Origin: Clostridia bacterium
GTDB lineage: Bacteria > Bacillota > Clostridia > Oscillospirales > QAKW01
Direction: 5' to 3'
Length of the DNA stretch: 57,934 nt
Assembly (NCBI GenBank): GCA_017464525.1
Contig: JAFTZM010000034.1
Coordinates: 81,817 to 139,750, forward strand
Position 1 is the first letter of the stretch. The number at the start of each line of letters is the position of its first letter. Shown piece by piece: positions 6,030 through 14,474 of the stretch. A program made the position numbers and the translations under genes. The notes under the pieces were generated by a model, which saw only the letters and a list, made by a program, of their open reading frames with translations, did no database searches and was not told the origin of the DNA.

Positions 6030-7298
6030 ATGATGAAGAAACTGATCGGCTGCATTGCAGCACTTACTTTAGCAGCGGTGGTGATCGGAACCGCTGTTTA
6101 TTTTACGTCCGGCGGGCTGAGCCCGGCAAAAAAGATGATGAAAGAGCACCCCTACGCCTTTCAGACCGGCAAATCGCTGGGCAGCGAAAAGCAAGACCAA
6201 TTTGTAGAGGATAAGACCGGCATTGTATACACCGCCTATCCCAAAACCAAAAACACCGTCACCGACCAGACAGTGGAGGGCTTTTTGGAGGAAGCCCGGC
6301 AGCAGTTCGGCACCTTTATGGCAGAGCACACTGCCAAAGAAGAGGAAACTATTCCCCAGCTGATCTTCGACTATACCACCGAACAAAAGGAAGGCTACAC
6401 TGCCCTCACCTGCTTCTATGAGATCACCGCCCTCAACGAAAAGGGGGAAGGCACCCCCGCCATCTCCGACACGATGACCTACTATATCGGGGAAGATAAC
6501 GCCATCCTGGATCTGGACGGCGTGCTGGGAGAAAACAGCGAGAAAAAGCTGAACCTGATGCTGAAGGCCAGCGATAAGACCACCGAGGATCTGGAGTGCT
6601 TCACTGTAGACGGGGATGTTTTGACCCTTCGCTGGCCGGACGGAGAAAAGGAATTTTCTGTGCAGGCGGTAGAGCGGGCCGGGCTCATCGATCCCACCAA
6701 GCCCATGATCGCCCTTACCTTCGACGACGGCCCCGGTAAATACTCCCGCCAGTTCGCCGATCTACTGGCAGAATACGGCGGCCACGGCACCTTCTTTGTG
6801 CTGGGAGTAAATGTGCCCACTTTTTCGGAAAGCCTGAAATATGTTTATGAAATGGGCAACGAGATCGGCAGCCACACCCAAAGCCATAAAAATCTGAACA
6901 AGCTCTCGGAATCCGGCATTCGGGCCGAGATTGACGATGCAGCCAACGCCATCTATGAAGCTATCGGCGCCTACCCCACGGTGATCCGTACCCCCTTTGG
7001 CAATGCCAACAACACCGTAATGAGCATCATCAACGGCCCCATGATCAAATGGAGCGTAGACACCCTGGATTGGAAGACCCGGAACGCAGAAGCGGTCAAG
7101 AACGAGATCCTGCAAAACACCAAGGACGGCGATATCGTGCTGCTCCATGAGATCTATGAATCCAGCTATGAAGGCTTGAAGCTGGCCCTGAAAGACCTTT
7201 CTGCCAAAGGCTACCAATTTGTTACGGTCAGCGAACTGATGCGCTACCGCGGCGTGGAACCGGAAGCCAAGCATTACTATTCCTGCTATCCTGAATAA
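6030..7298 (+). CDS. Membrane-anchored peptidoglycan N-deacetylase (PdaC/PgdA-like)
   Basis: A 422-residue polysaccharide deacetylase expected to remove acetyl groups from cell-wall amino sugars. An N-terminal membrane anchor (residues 4-27) is followed by a DUF3298/4163-like domain (about 60-215), as in Bacillus PdaC, then a NodB domain. Visible motifs are TFDDGP (230-235), SHTQSH (281-286) supplying the zinc histidines, RTPFG (320-324), DTLDW (344-348) and LLHE (371-374). It starts at the first of two ATGs after AAGAGGAG and has its own promoter and terminator. The MurNAc-recycling genes immediately downstream fit a cell-wall theme. Confidence 0.88.
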   Translation: MMKKLIGCIAALTLAAVVIGTAVYFTSGGLSPAKKMMKEHPYAFQTGKSLGSEKQDQFVEDKTGIVYTAYPKTKNTVTDQTVEGFLEEARQQFGTFMAEHTAKEEETIPQLIFDYTTEQKEGYTALTCFYEITALNEKGEGTPAISDTMTYYIGEDNAILDLDGVLGENSEKKLNLMLKASDKTTEDLECFTVDGDVLTLRWPDGEKEFSVQAVERAGLIDPTKPMIALTFDDGPGKYSRQFADLLAEYGGHGTFFVLGVNVPTFSESLKYVYEMGNEIGSHTQSHKNLNKLSESGIRAEIDDAANAIYEAIGAYPTVIRTPFGNANNTVMSIINGPMIKWSVDTLDWKTRNAEAVKNEILQNTKDGDIVLLHEIYESSYEGLKLALKDLSAKGYQFVTVSELMRYRGVEPEAKHYYSCYPE

Positions 7299-7321
7299 TC
7301 TACTAATCGTAGACTTTCTGC

Positions 7322-7361
7322 AAAAAATCGCCTGTAATTACCCTTTACAAGGCGATTTTTT
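7322..7361 (+). terminator. Terminator after the deacetylase gene
   Basis: AAAAATCGCCTGTAA and TTTACAAGGCGATTTTT form a long hairpin with one mismatch, ending in a T run. It separates the deacetylase from the MurK-like gene. Confidence 0.8.
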
Positions 7362-7388
7362 CATTTTATAATAAAAGCGGTGATGAAA

Positions 7389-8459
7389 ATGAAAGAACAT
7401 TTTGCAAATAATTTAAAAGCCTGCCGGATTGCCGCCGGCTTCAGCCAGGTAAAGCTGGCAGAAAAACTTGGCTACACCGGCAAAGCGGTGAGTAAATGGG
7501 AATCGGGCAAGGGCCTGCCACCGACGGAGCTTCTGCCCCGGCTGGCAGCCGTTCTCGGTACCGATCTGAATACTCTTTTTGACTACCGGGAGAAGCCCTC
7601 TTATTTTCTGGGCATCGACGGCGGCGGTACCAAGACCCGCTTTCTCCTGCAGAATACGGAAGGTTTTATTCTGCAGGATCTGACGCTTAGCGCCTGCAAT
7701 CCCTATAGCGTTGGGCTGGAGAAAGCAGTGGCGGTACTCTCGGAAGGCATCCGCACCGTATGCAGTGGAATCCCTTACGGAAAGATCTCCGTGTTTGGCG
7801 GGATCGCCGGTGCCGGGGTAGGCAACGCCCGGGAGGAGCTGCTGAATGCCCTCTCCCCCTTCCGTTTTTCTGCTCTGCAGATCGATAATGATGCCGCCAA
7901 CATCATCGGCGCCGGGCTGCGGAAGCAAGACGGTGTGGTAGGCATTTTAGGCACCGGCTCGGTGGTCTTTGCGGTCTCTAAGGGAAAGCGGCACCAGATC
8001 GGCGGCTATGGGCATCTGCTGGGAGATGCCCTTTCCGGCAGCGAGCTGGGCAAGCTATGCCTGACCGCCGCCTTCCGGGAGCTGGACGGCAGCGGTGAAT
8101 CCACCGCCATGACCCCCAAGGTACTTGAGCGGCTGGGAGAAGATCCTTTTGCCGCAATTCCGGAGATCTACGAAAAGGGAAAAACCTATATTGCCTCCTT
8201 TGCCGATCTCCTGTTAGATGCTGCCATGGAGGGAGATCCCCTTGCAGAGAGGCTTCTGGAAGAAAACATCCAAAGATTTGACCGGCAGCTGACCGCCGCC
8301 CTGCGGCATTGCTCGCCCGGTGCACCGGTGGTGCTGGCAGGTGGGATCATCCGCCTTTACCCGGATATTTTAAAGAAAATGACCCATAAAATTGAAATTT
8401 TGAGCAGCGAACCGGTATTCGGTGCCCTGCTCCTTGCAGGAGGAACCATCCATGAGTAA
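7389..8459 (+). CDS. HTH-fused BadF/BcrA-family amino-sugar kinase (MurK-like)
   Basis: A 356-residue fusion. Residues 1-66 are an XRE helix-turn-helix (GFSQVKLAEKLGY, then AVSKWESGK). From about 72 to the end is a BadF/BadG/BcrA-type kinase: phosphate-1 motif DGGGTKT (77-83), phosphate-2 motif GILGTGSVV, a GGYGHLLGDALSGSELG segment and the adenosine motif VVLAGG. Clostridial MurK, a MurNAc/GlcNAc kinase, belongs to this family, and murQ overlaps the end of this gene, so the product probably phosphorylates MurNAc. The HTH suggests it also senses the sugar and regulates DNA. The start is placed at ATG 7389 behind GGTGAT; ATG 7383 is possible. Confidence 0.82.
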   Translation: MKEHFANNLKACRIAAGFSQVKLAEKLGYTGKAVSKWESGKGLPPTELLPRLAAVLGTDLNTLFDYREKPSYFLGIDGGGTKTRFLLQNTEGFILQDLTLSACNPYSVGLEKAVAVLSEGIRTVCSGIPYGKISVFGGIAGAGVGNAREELLNALSPFRFSALQIDNDAANIIGAGLRKQDGVVGILGTGSVVFAVSKGKRHQIGGYGHLLGDALSGSELGKLCLTAAFRELDGSGESTAMTPKVLERLGEDPFAAIPEIYEKGKTYIASFADLLLDAAMEGDPLAERLLEENIQRFDRQLTAALRHCSPGAPVVLAGGIIRLYPDILKKMTHKIEILSSEPVFGALLLAGGTIHE

Positions 8460-9258
8460 AACAGAACAAAGAAACCCCAACACCACTCACATTGACAAAA
8501 TGACCTCCCTCGAAATGGCGGAGGTGATGCAACAGGAAAACCTTAACGCCGCCCTGGCGGTAGGAAAGGCGGTGCCTCAAATTGCAGAGGCTATTGAAGA
8601 GATGGGCAAGCGGATCAACCAAGGCGGCCGAATCTTCTATACAGGTTGCGGTACCTCCGGCCGGTTGGGGGTTTTGGATGCCTCCGAATGTCCTCCCACC
8701 TACGGTGTCCCCGCCGAGATGGTGGTGGGGATTATTGCCGGCGGCGACGGAGCCCTCCGCAAATCGGCAGAAGGTGCCGAGGATGACGCTGTTGCCGGGC
8801 GTGCCGACTTGGCAGCTTACAACATCACCCCCCTGGATTCGGTGGTAGGTCTTTCCGTTGCCGGCAACGCCGCCTATGTGGTGGCAGCGCTGGAGTACGC
8901 CAAGGAGATAGGCGCATTAGCCGTTGCCATTGCCTGCAACGAGGATTGCAAGATCAATAAGATTGCCGATATTGCCATCACCCCCGACACCGGGGCCGAG
9001 GTAGTTACCGGTTCCACCCGGATGAAGGCCGGCACCGCCCAGAAGATGATCCTCAATATGCTCTCCACCGGTGTCATGATTAAATACGGCCGGGTCTACG
9101 AAAACTTCATGGTCCACGTCAAACCCGTCAATATCAAACTCCGTGCCCGTTGCATCAGCATTGTGCAACAGATCGTCGGTTGCTCCATCGAAGAGGCCGA
9201 GCAACGGCTGGAAGCCAATAACTGGGAGATCCGTGATGCGGTAGAAAAGAGCCTATGA
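8452..9258 (+). CDS. murQ: N-acetylmuramic acid 6-phosphate etherase
   Basis: A 268-residue SIS-domain enzyme that cleaves the lactyl ether of MurNAc-6-phosphate to give GlcNAc-6-phosphate and D-lactate in cell-wall recycling. The signature GCGTSGRLGVLDASE is present, with the two catalytic glutamates at Glu79 (DASE) and Glu110 (EGAE), plus TGSTRMKAGTAQK. Two oddities: the usual SASGRTPYV-type loop reads SVAGNAAYV (135-143), and the protein is about 30 residues shorter than typical MurQ, ending after the first of the C-terminal helical segments. The start at 8452 follows AGGAGG and overlaps the kinase gene by eight bases. Confidence 0.9.
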   Translation: MSKTEQRNPNTTHIDKMTSLEMAEVMQQENLNAALAVGKAVPQIAEAIEEMGKRINQGGRIFYTGCGTSGRLGVLDASECPPTYGVPAEMVVGIIAGGDGALRKSAEGAEDDAVAGRADLAAYNITPLDSVVGLSVAGNAAYVVAALEYAKEIGALAVAIACNEDCKINKIADIAITPDTGAEVVTGSTRMKAGTAQKMILNMLSTGVMIKYGRVYENFMVHVKPVNIKLRARCISIVQQIVGCSIEEAEQRLEANNWEIRDAVEKSL

Positions 9259-9783
9259 TCAGCAGGATTGAAAAGAACCAACTGATCGTCAACGGCGCAC
9301 CCATTTCCGATCTGCCCTTGAACGCCATCACCGCCTTTCCCCCCTTCCGGGGCATCTTCGACGGCACCCCCCGACTACGGTGACTTTGACCAAAAGATCC
9401 ACCAAATTTTAGCGGCTTGCCCGGATGCCCTCATCTTCCCCCGGGTACGGATCACCATGCCCCGCCAATGGATCGCTGCCCATCCCGAGGATGCGGTCAA
9501 AACCGCAGACGGCAATCTGCGGGAGGCCTTGGGATCCCCCGCCTTTCGGCAGGACGGCGCCGCCCTTCTGCAGTTACAGGAAGAACCCACCTCCGATGAT
9601 TTACGGCGCTTCTGCACCGATGCCGGAGCCTGGTGCTACTGCGAAAGCGGTGACGTGGTCTACCAAGGGCGGGGCTATCTTTGCATCCACGCCGCCACCG
9701 CCGGCGAAAAGACCGTCCGCACCCCGCAGAAAACCTTCACCCTGCCGATGGAACAACACGAAACGATCATGATAAAACTGTAA
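9255..9783 (+). pseudogene. Decayed glycoside hydrolase (GH42-like) with frameshift and internal deletion
   Basis: An ATG overlapping the murQ stop opens a frame (MISRIEKNQLIVNGAP and on) that ends at 9380. Removing one C from the C6 run at about 9367-9372 restores a frame continuing to 9783. The restored N-terminal 100 residues resemble beta-galactosidase/GH42-type starts (VNGAPISDLP, FPRVRITMPRQWIAAHPED). The last 60 residues resemble the C-terminus of the same kind of enzyme (ESGDVVYQGRGYLCIHA, then EKTVR and MEQHETIMI). The barrel, several hundred residues, is missing between them. It is a remnant of what was probably the third gene of the MurNAc operon. Confidence 0.7.
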
Positions 9784-9826
9784 AAAAATCACCGCGAGAG
9801 GCAATGCCCTCAGCGGTGATTTTTTT
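9784..9826. terminator. Bidirectional terminator
   Basis: AAAAATCACCGC and GCGGTGATTTTT form a perfect stem with a further inner stem, bounded by A and T runs on both sides. It ends the rightward murQ transcript and the leftward AraC transcript, whose last codons it contains. Confidence 0.85.
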
Positions 9827-10622
9827 GATGGATAAAATCTTTGGGCGATTGCCCCGTGATCCTTTTAAAAACTTTAGAAAAATACATCGCATCCTTAAAG
9901 CCGCAAAGGAAAGCAATATCGCTGACCCCGGTATAGTTTTCCCCGATCAGCACGCAGGCGTGGTTGATCCGCACCGCATTGATATACTCTGTTACCCCCA
10001 TTTTAAAATACTTTTTAAAGGCGGTGGAGAGATATTTTTTATTATAGGAAAACTCCCGGGCAATGCTTTCCAGTGAAAGGGCCGGAGAGGAAAAATGATC
10101 GTCGATATGCCTTTTGATCAGCAGAAACCGGTCTGCTCCGGCAGCCACCTCATTTTCCCGGTTTTCGGCGGTACGCTGCCCGATGGCAGCGAAGGTATGA
10201 AGCAGCACGCTCTCGCTGATCAGATCGGAGAATTCATTGCTCATGGCGATGCCCTGCCGCCATAGAGGCTCCAGCGCTTGAAAATCAGGAAAATAAAAGT
10301 TCCGGGCATTGATATTCAGCCGTTCCAGAATAACACTACCACGAAGCCCCAGAAAGCTGATATACATATATTTAAAGCTTTCGTCCCCTTCGATCACGTA
10401 CGCCACTGAGGGCAGGATGAAAAAGAGATCCCCCGGCCCCACCGCCTTTCGCACGCCGCTGCTCATCACCGCAGCATGACCTTCGGTCACCAGGTACACC
10501 CGGGCGACGGTGGCAGTCTTCAGCTGCCCCTCCCCGGTCTTTTGGGTCTCGTAAACAAAATGCAGGGTCCGGATCACATCCGGAGTCTGATTTCCCGGCA
10601 CAAATCTGCAGATATTTTTCAT
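9810..10622 (-). CDS. AraC-family regulator with cupin-like sensor
   Basis: A 270-residue regulator. Residues 15-150 form an AraC-binding/cupin-like sensor (EGHAAVMSSG, GPGDLFFILP). Residues 170-270 hold the two helix-turn-helices, with SIAREFSYNKKYLSTAFKKY and the C-terminal signature IAFLCGFKDAMYFSKVFKR, then GQSPKDF. It is the last gene behind the Gfo/Idh/MocA oxidoreductase and acyltransferase genes and starts two bases after the acyltransferase stop, so it probably regulates its own operon. Its ribosome site is weak (AGAG). Confidence 0.9.
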   Translation of the reverse strand: MKNICRFVPGNQTPDVIRTLHFVYETQKTGEGQLKTATVARVYLVTEGHAAVMSSGVRKAVGPGDLFFILPSVAYVIEGDESFKYMYISFLGLRGSVILERLNINARNFYFPDFQALEPLWRQGIAMSNEFSDLISESVLLHTFAAIGQRTAENRENEVAAGADRFLLIKRHIDDHFSSPALSLESIAREFSYNKKYLSTAFKKYFKMGVTEYINAVRINHACVLIGENYTGVSDIAFLCGFKDAMYFSKVFKRITGQSPKDFIHQKNHR

Positions 10623-10623
10623 T

Positions 10624-11292
10624 TTATGCTCTCTTTTTAATAACTTTTGCAGGGGTTCCCACCGCCACGCTATAGGGCGGGATGGATTTCACCACCACCG
10701 AACCGGCCCCTACCACCGAGCCCTCGCCGATATCCCCGGAATACATAATATCTACGCCCATGCCGATATAGCAGTCCCGGCCAAGGGTCACCTTTTTGGA
10801 GTGCCCGCCTTGTTGGATGATATTGGTATGGGGATCCTGAAAGATATGAGAATAAGGCGTCAGGGTGATGTTCTGGGCCAATAATGCATGATCCCCGATC
10901 TCCAGCCCCTGATGGCCGAAGAGGGTGGTGCCGGTACCGATATAGACCGACCGCCCCACGGTGATATACCCCTCTTCGCTTTCAGTATCCAGATACACCC
11001 GGTCATTGAGCCGCACCCCCTTTTCCAGGGTGATACCGCCCGGCCCCCGGGCGATGAGGGTCACCCCATCGCCGATCTTCACATGATCCCCCAAACTGAT
11101 ATACTGGGGGTTCACGATCTTAACGCCCGCACCGATCTCCACATTCTGCCCCATAAACTTCAGTTTTTGGGCATAATATTCCAGCCGCACCTTGGCGGCA
11201 TATTCCGAATCATCATGAAGAAAAACGGTCTTGTAAAAGCTTTCCCGGCTCTCTGCGTCCATATCTTCAAATGCTTTTTCAAAAAAACTCAT
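10624..11292 (-). CDS. Left-handed beta-helix acyltransferase
   Basis: A 222-residue hexapeptide-repeat protein. From residue 50 onward it shows repeated [LIV]-G-x-x-x-x units (VEIGAGVKI, ISLGDHVKIGDGV, VGRSVYIGTGTTLFG, VTLGRDCYIGMGVDI, IGEGSVVGAGSVV) and ends with the usual VGTPAKVIKK cap. Members O-acetylate sugars or small molecules from acetyl-CoA as trimers. The start is ATG 11292, overlapping the oxidoreductase stop as ATGA; a GTG four codons earlier is less likely. The partner oxidoreductase suggests sugar modification, but the substrate is unknown. Confidence 0.85.
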   Translation of the reverse strand: MSFFEKAFEDMDAESRESFYKTVFLHDDSEYAAKVRLEYYAQKLKFMGQNVEIGAGVKIVNPQYISLGDHVKIGDGVTLIARGPGGITLEKGVRLNDRVYLDTESEEGYITVGRSVYIGTGTTLFGHQGLEIGDHALLAQNITLTPYSHIFQDPHTNIIQQGGHSKKVTLGRDCYIGMGVDIMYSGDIGEGSVVGAGSVVVKSIPPYSVAVGTPAKVIKKRA

Positions 11293-12533
11293 TTCTTTTT
11301 CCACTTCCGCTTCACTTCCTCGTAGACCTCTGCGGGGATATCGGGGGTTCCCTTGGAAAACACCGGCAGCAGCTGATCCCCCGCCGCCTTGGGATCGGTG
11401 CAGGCAGTATCATGGCGATACTGCTCCCGTACAGCGGGATCCCGGAGATCGGGGATCTCCACGGGAATACCGCCCTTCAACACCGAGCGATAGGCAAACA
11501 TTCCCGGCAGGAACATATCGCAGGCCTCATAGACATCGATGGTATCCGCCTCCGGATTGCCTAAGATCTTTTCGGCAAAATGCCACATGGTATAGTAATC
11601 GGAGCCGCCGTGGCCGAATTCCTTTGTTTTTTCCGCATTTTCATCATCGGGTCTGTAGGCCTTGCGGATCTTAGTCTCCTTATCGTACTTCCCGGAATAT
11701 TCATCGGCCAGGATATAAAGCTGCTTCACATCCCCCAGCCGTGCATCCTCCCGGGCGGTCTCCATGCGCCCCTTGGAGCCGTAGACCGAGTACCAGATGG
11801 AGTTTTCATACAGACCGCCGTGGATGCTCTTCGCGATGCCACCGTTTTCAAAAGTGATCATCTCCATCCCAAAGAGCCCCGCCTTGGCACCACACCGCAG
11901 ATTGCGCTCGATCTTGGTTCCCTCAAAGCCCACCACCGAAACAGGCCGCAGGCCGGTGATATGCACCAGCGGACCGATGGAATGGGTGCAGTAGAAGGTG
12001 GCGTACATATTGTTACGCCAATGATCGGGATCCCCATAAGTGATCTCCGGCCAGATGGGCTCGCAGTTGTGCACATACTCCCCTTCGCCGTATTCAAATT
12101 CCCCGATCAGTCCCTCTTTATACAGCCTGCGCATTTCATAAGGGCCGGGCATATAGCAGTAGTTTTCACCGTAAGCATAGATCATGCCGGTCTCTTCCAC
12201 CGCCTCGATCAGCTCTACCGCCTCCTGCATGGTCTGGAAGGGCAACACCTCGCTGAAGACGTGCTTGCCCGCCTTCATGGCCTTCACCGCAAAGGGAGCG
12301 TGCTGATTGGCAAAGTTTGCCAGAACCACCGCATCCATCTCATGGCCGAGAAAGGTCTCAAAATCTGTATAATAGGCAATGGGGTGGTCGGGATATTTTT
12401 CCTTCTGCTTTTCCAAAAGCTCCGGGCGAATATCGCAGATGGCCACCACCTCTGCATTCTCTGCATTAGCGCAGTATTTGATCATACTGCCGCCCCGATA
12501 GGCTCCCACCACACCGATCTTTACTTTTTTCAT
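11289..12533 (-). CDS. Gfo/Idh/MocA-family oxidoreductase, Lys motif replaced
   Basis: A 414-residue NAD(P)-dependent sugar oxidoreductase-like protein. The Rossmann motif is at the start (KIGVVGAYRGGSMI). The family EKP motif, whose Lys contacts substrate, is replaced by SEVLP near residue 95, followed by AYGENYCYM. A subset of Gfo-fold proteins with SEVPA-type motifs also lacks that Lys, so an unusual mechanism (GH109-like hydrolysis or another substrate) is possible. It starts at ATG 12533 after AAAGGAGG, leads the operon with the acyltransferase and AraC genes, and has its own promoter. Confidence 0.85.
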   Translation of the reverse strand: MKKVKIGVVGAYRGGSMIKYCANAENAEVVAICDIRPELLEKQKEKYPDHPIAYYTDFETFLGHEMDAVVLANFANQHAPFAVKAMKAGKHVFSEVLPFQTMQEAVELIEAVEETGMIYAYGENYCYMPGPYEMRRLYKEGLIGEFEYGEGEYVHNCEPIWPEITYGDPDHWRNNMYATFYCTHSIGPLVHITGLRPVSVVGFEGTKIERNLRCGAKAGLFGMEMITFENGGIAKSIHGGLYENSIWYSVYGSKGRMETAREDARLGDVKQLYILADEYSGKYDKETKIRKAYRPDDENAEKTKEFGHGGSDYYTMWHFAEKILGNPEADTIDVYEACDMFLPGMFAYRSVLKGGIPVEIPDLRDPAVREQYRHDTACTDPKAAGDQLLPVFSKGTPDIPAEVYEEVKRKWKKK

Positions 12534-12536
12534 GGT

Positions 12537-12563
12537 CTATACCTCCTTTTTTCTTCAGTATAG
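12537..12563 (-). promoter_or_regulatory. Promoter of the oxidoreductase operon with short inverted repeat
   Basis: The -10 box TATACT (12557-12562, minus) overlaps one arm of a six-base inverted repeat CTATAC (12558-12563) / GTATAG (12537-12542). The second arm lies just after the Shine-Dalgarno AAGGAGG. No good -35 is seen at 17 bases, so activation by the operon's AraC protein is plausible. Confidence 0.45.
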
Positions 12564-12598
12564 CACGATTATCCAAAAAGAAAATGGAAAATATCCAG

Positions 12599-14434
12599 TT
12601 ATTTTTGCCTTTTAGTCAGTTCTTCCTTTTCCTCAACAAACACGGAAAGATTTCCAATCGAGGCGTTTGCATTTGCAACAGCCTTGCGGTGGCTGTTTGC
12701 TCCGACCGTATCCAGCACATCGAAACGGACATAGCGGGCATCCACGGGCGCAAACCGGATGATGTTTTCCGCACCAAACACGCGACATACACCGCTTGTT
12801 ACCTCGGTAAAAGTATCGCCGTCCTCGCTGACCGAAACGGCATAATGGGCAGGTAAGGCCACCGCGATGCAATCCTCCGACCAACCCTTCCTGTTTACAG
12901 TGGGGCGTACCACGCGCGTGGGCAGATGCCCAATTGCGGCGATCTTATGCGATTCTCCCAGATCAATGAGGATAGAAGGCGTTTGACTGCCGGTGGAATA
13001 GGAGGTGTTTGCGCAACCATCGATGACCGCCGGTGCCGTCTTGCCGCTCGAAAGGTCCGTTGCCACGGCACCTTCCATTGAAAGCGGCGAAAGATCCTCG
13101 TAAAAATCGCGTGTGTCGGCTGCGCGCCCCGTAAAAACAGGAGGCGAGAAGGTGCGCAATGCGTTCTTATCCAACAGCCGTAAGTAGAAGTAGCGAGCGG
13201 TATCCGACCGAATGGTTCCTTCGGCCACGCCTTCCGCAAAAGTCAGCTTCGCCACCGTTTTTCCGTAATCGGATATGATCTCACCCGCAATGGGAAGATC
13301 CTCCCCTTCCCGGAAGAGCGAGCATTCGATGCGGTAGGTATAAGTGTCGGTCAAATCAAGTGTAGCGGGCGCACGCATGCCGTTTACGGTAAAAGAAAGG
13401 CGCACGTTCCCACTCTCGGTCGCATAGAAGCGAAGGGAGCGAAAGGCATCGAGAAAAGCTTCGCGGCTCTCCTCGGCGGCCATCAGCACGGTTTTGGGCT
13501 TCATATACCCGTACCCCCAGCACGGTCCGTGCGAGTCGCTGCTTGCCACGGGCGAGAGGCGGAACCCCGCATCCAGTGCGGCCGAGTAGGAGTACTCGTG
13601 TAAAAAGTTCTTTTTCTCGCTGAGGCCGTTTCGGACCTCAATGCCACAGATCAGATGCTTCATTTCGGGGGTAGAGCGGGCAGGAAAATCGAAATCCCAG
13701 ACACCGGGCGTACTCCAGCCAACAACGTGTGGGTGCGCAAAGATGCCAACAGGCAGCTTTTCACCGGCAAACATCTTGCAGCAAGTCTCCCACTCTTCGG
13801 AATCACAGTAGTCGCCGGCATTGAAGGTCACAATTTCACCTGATTTGCGGATGACCGTGCCAAATCGGTCAATTTCTGTGTACCTGACCTCACTCTCGGC
13901 CCCTGGGAAAATAACCGTTTTCATCGGTGCGGCCCTTTCGGTCTCAACAAAGCCGCGGAAGAAATCCAGATAATTGATGGTTTCTGCATGGTCGGTGAGG
14001 GCGGTCGTGTTTATTTTCCCCTCATTCTTGAGGAAAGCAACGTAGTCATCCTGAAAGCCCTCTTTCCGTGCGGAAAATTCCTCGCCGTTATGGATGAGTG
14101 ACGTATGATTGTGCAGATCGGCAAAATAATAGTCAAGCGTATCTCCCTCGACAGCACGCTTCATTCCGCGCACCGAAACGGTGCAGGCGTATTCCTTGCC
14201 TGCGTGCGTAGCGTAAACAGTCGCTTCTCCCACCTCATCCAGCGCAACCAAAACGCCGCCCGTGAAGGGGACGCGGCTGCCCTCCCGGAAATTGCGGAGG
14301 CGAACAGCATTTCCCTCGACGCGAAAGCAAACGTCCTCAAAATAGAGCGCGTGCCCCTCGTTATCACAAAGGTAGAGCGGCAGAACATCGCCGCAGAAGG
14401 AACTGATTTTTTCTCTTGATAATCTGTAATGCAT
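12599..14434 (-). CDS. PHP-domain protein with C-terminal discoidin-like domain
   Basis: A 611-residue protein with no signal peptide. A small N-terminal beta domain (1-95) is followed by a PHP-like metal-binding region starting YYFADLHNHTSLIHNGEE, with ALTDHAETINY, FAHPHVVG and ASSDSHGP further on. The last 150 residues (from about 460) resemble an F5/8 type C carbohydrate-binding fold (APAVIDGCANTSYS, ILIDLG, ARYVRFDVL). It is probably a metal-dependent hydrolase on carbohydrate-linked phosphate or similar substrates; the reaction is unknown. ATG 14434 follows GGGAGG. Its codon choice looks less skewed than its neighbours, which may mean transfer. Confidence 0.7.
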   Translation of the reverse strand: MHYRLSREKISSFCGDVLPLYLCDNEGHALYFEDVCFRVEGNAVRLRNFREGSRVPFTGGVLVALDEVGEATVYATHAGKEYACTVSVRGMKRAVEGDTLDYYFADLHNHTSLIHNGEEFSARKEGFQDDYVAFLKNEGKINTTALTDHAETINYLDFFRGFVETERAAPMKTVIFPGAESEVRYTEIDRFGTVIRKSGEIVTFNAGDYCDSEEWETCCKMFAGEKLPVGIFAHPHVVGWSTPGVWDFDFPARSTPEMKHLICGIEVRNGLSEKKNFLHEYSYSAALDAGFRLSPVASSDSHGPCWGYGYMKPKTVLMAAEESREAFLDAFRSLRFYATESGNVRLSFTVNGMRAPATLDLTDTYTYRIECSLFREGEDLPIAGEIISDYGKTVAKLTFAEGVAEGTIRSDTARYFYLRLLDKNALRTFSPPVFTGRAADTRDFYEDLSPLSMEGAVATDLSSGKTAPAVIDGCANTSYSTGSQTPSILIDLGESHKIAAIGHLPTRVVRPTVNRKGWSEDCIAVALPAHYAVSVSEDGDTFTEVTSGVCRVFGAENIIRFAPVDARYVRFDVLDTVGANSHRKAVANANASIGNLSVFVEEKEELTKRQK

Positions 14435-14474
14435 AAAACAAAACCCTCCCGTCGTTGCACGCACCCGGATCCCA

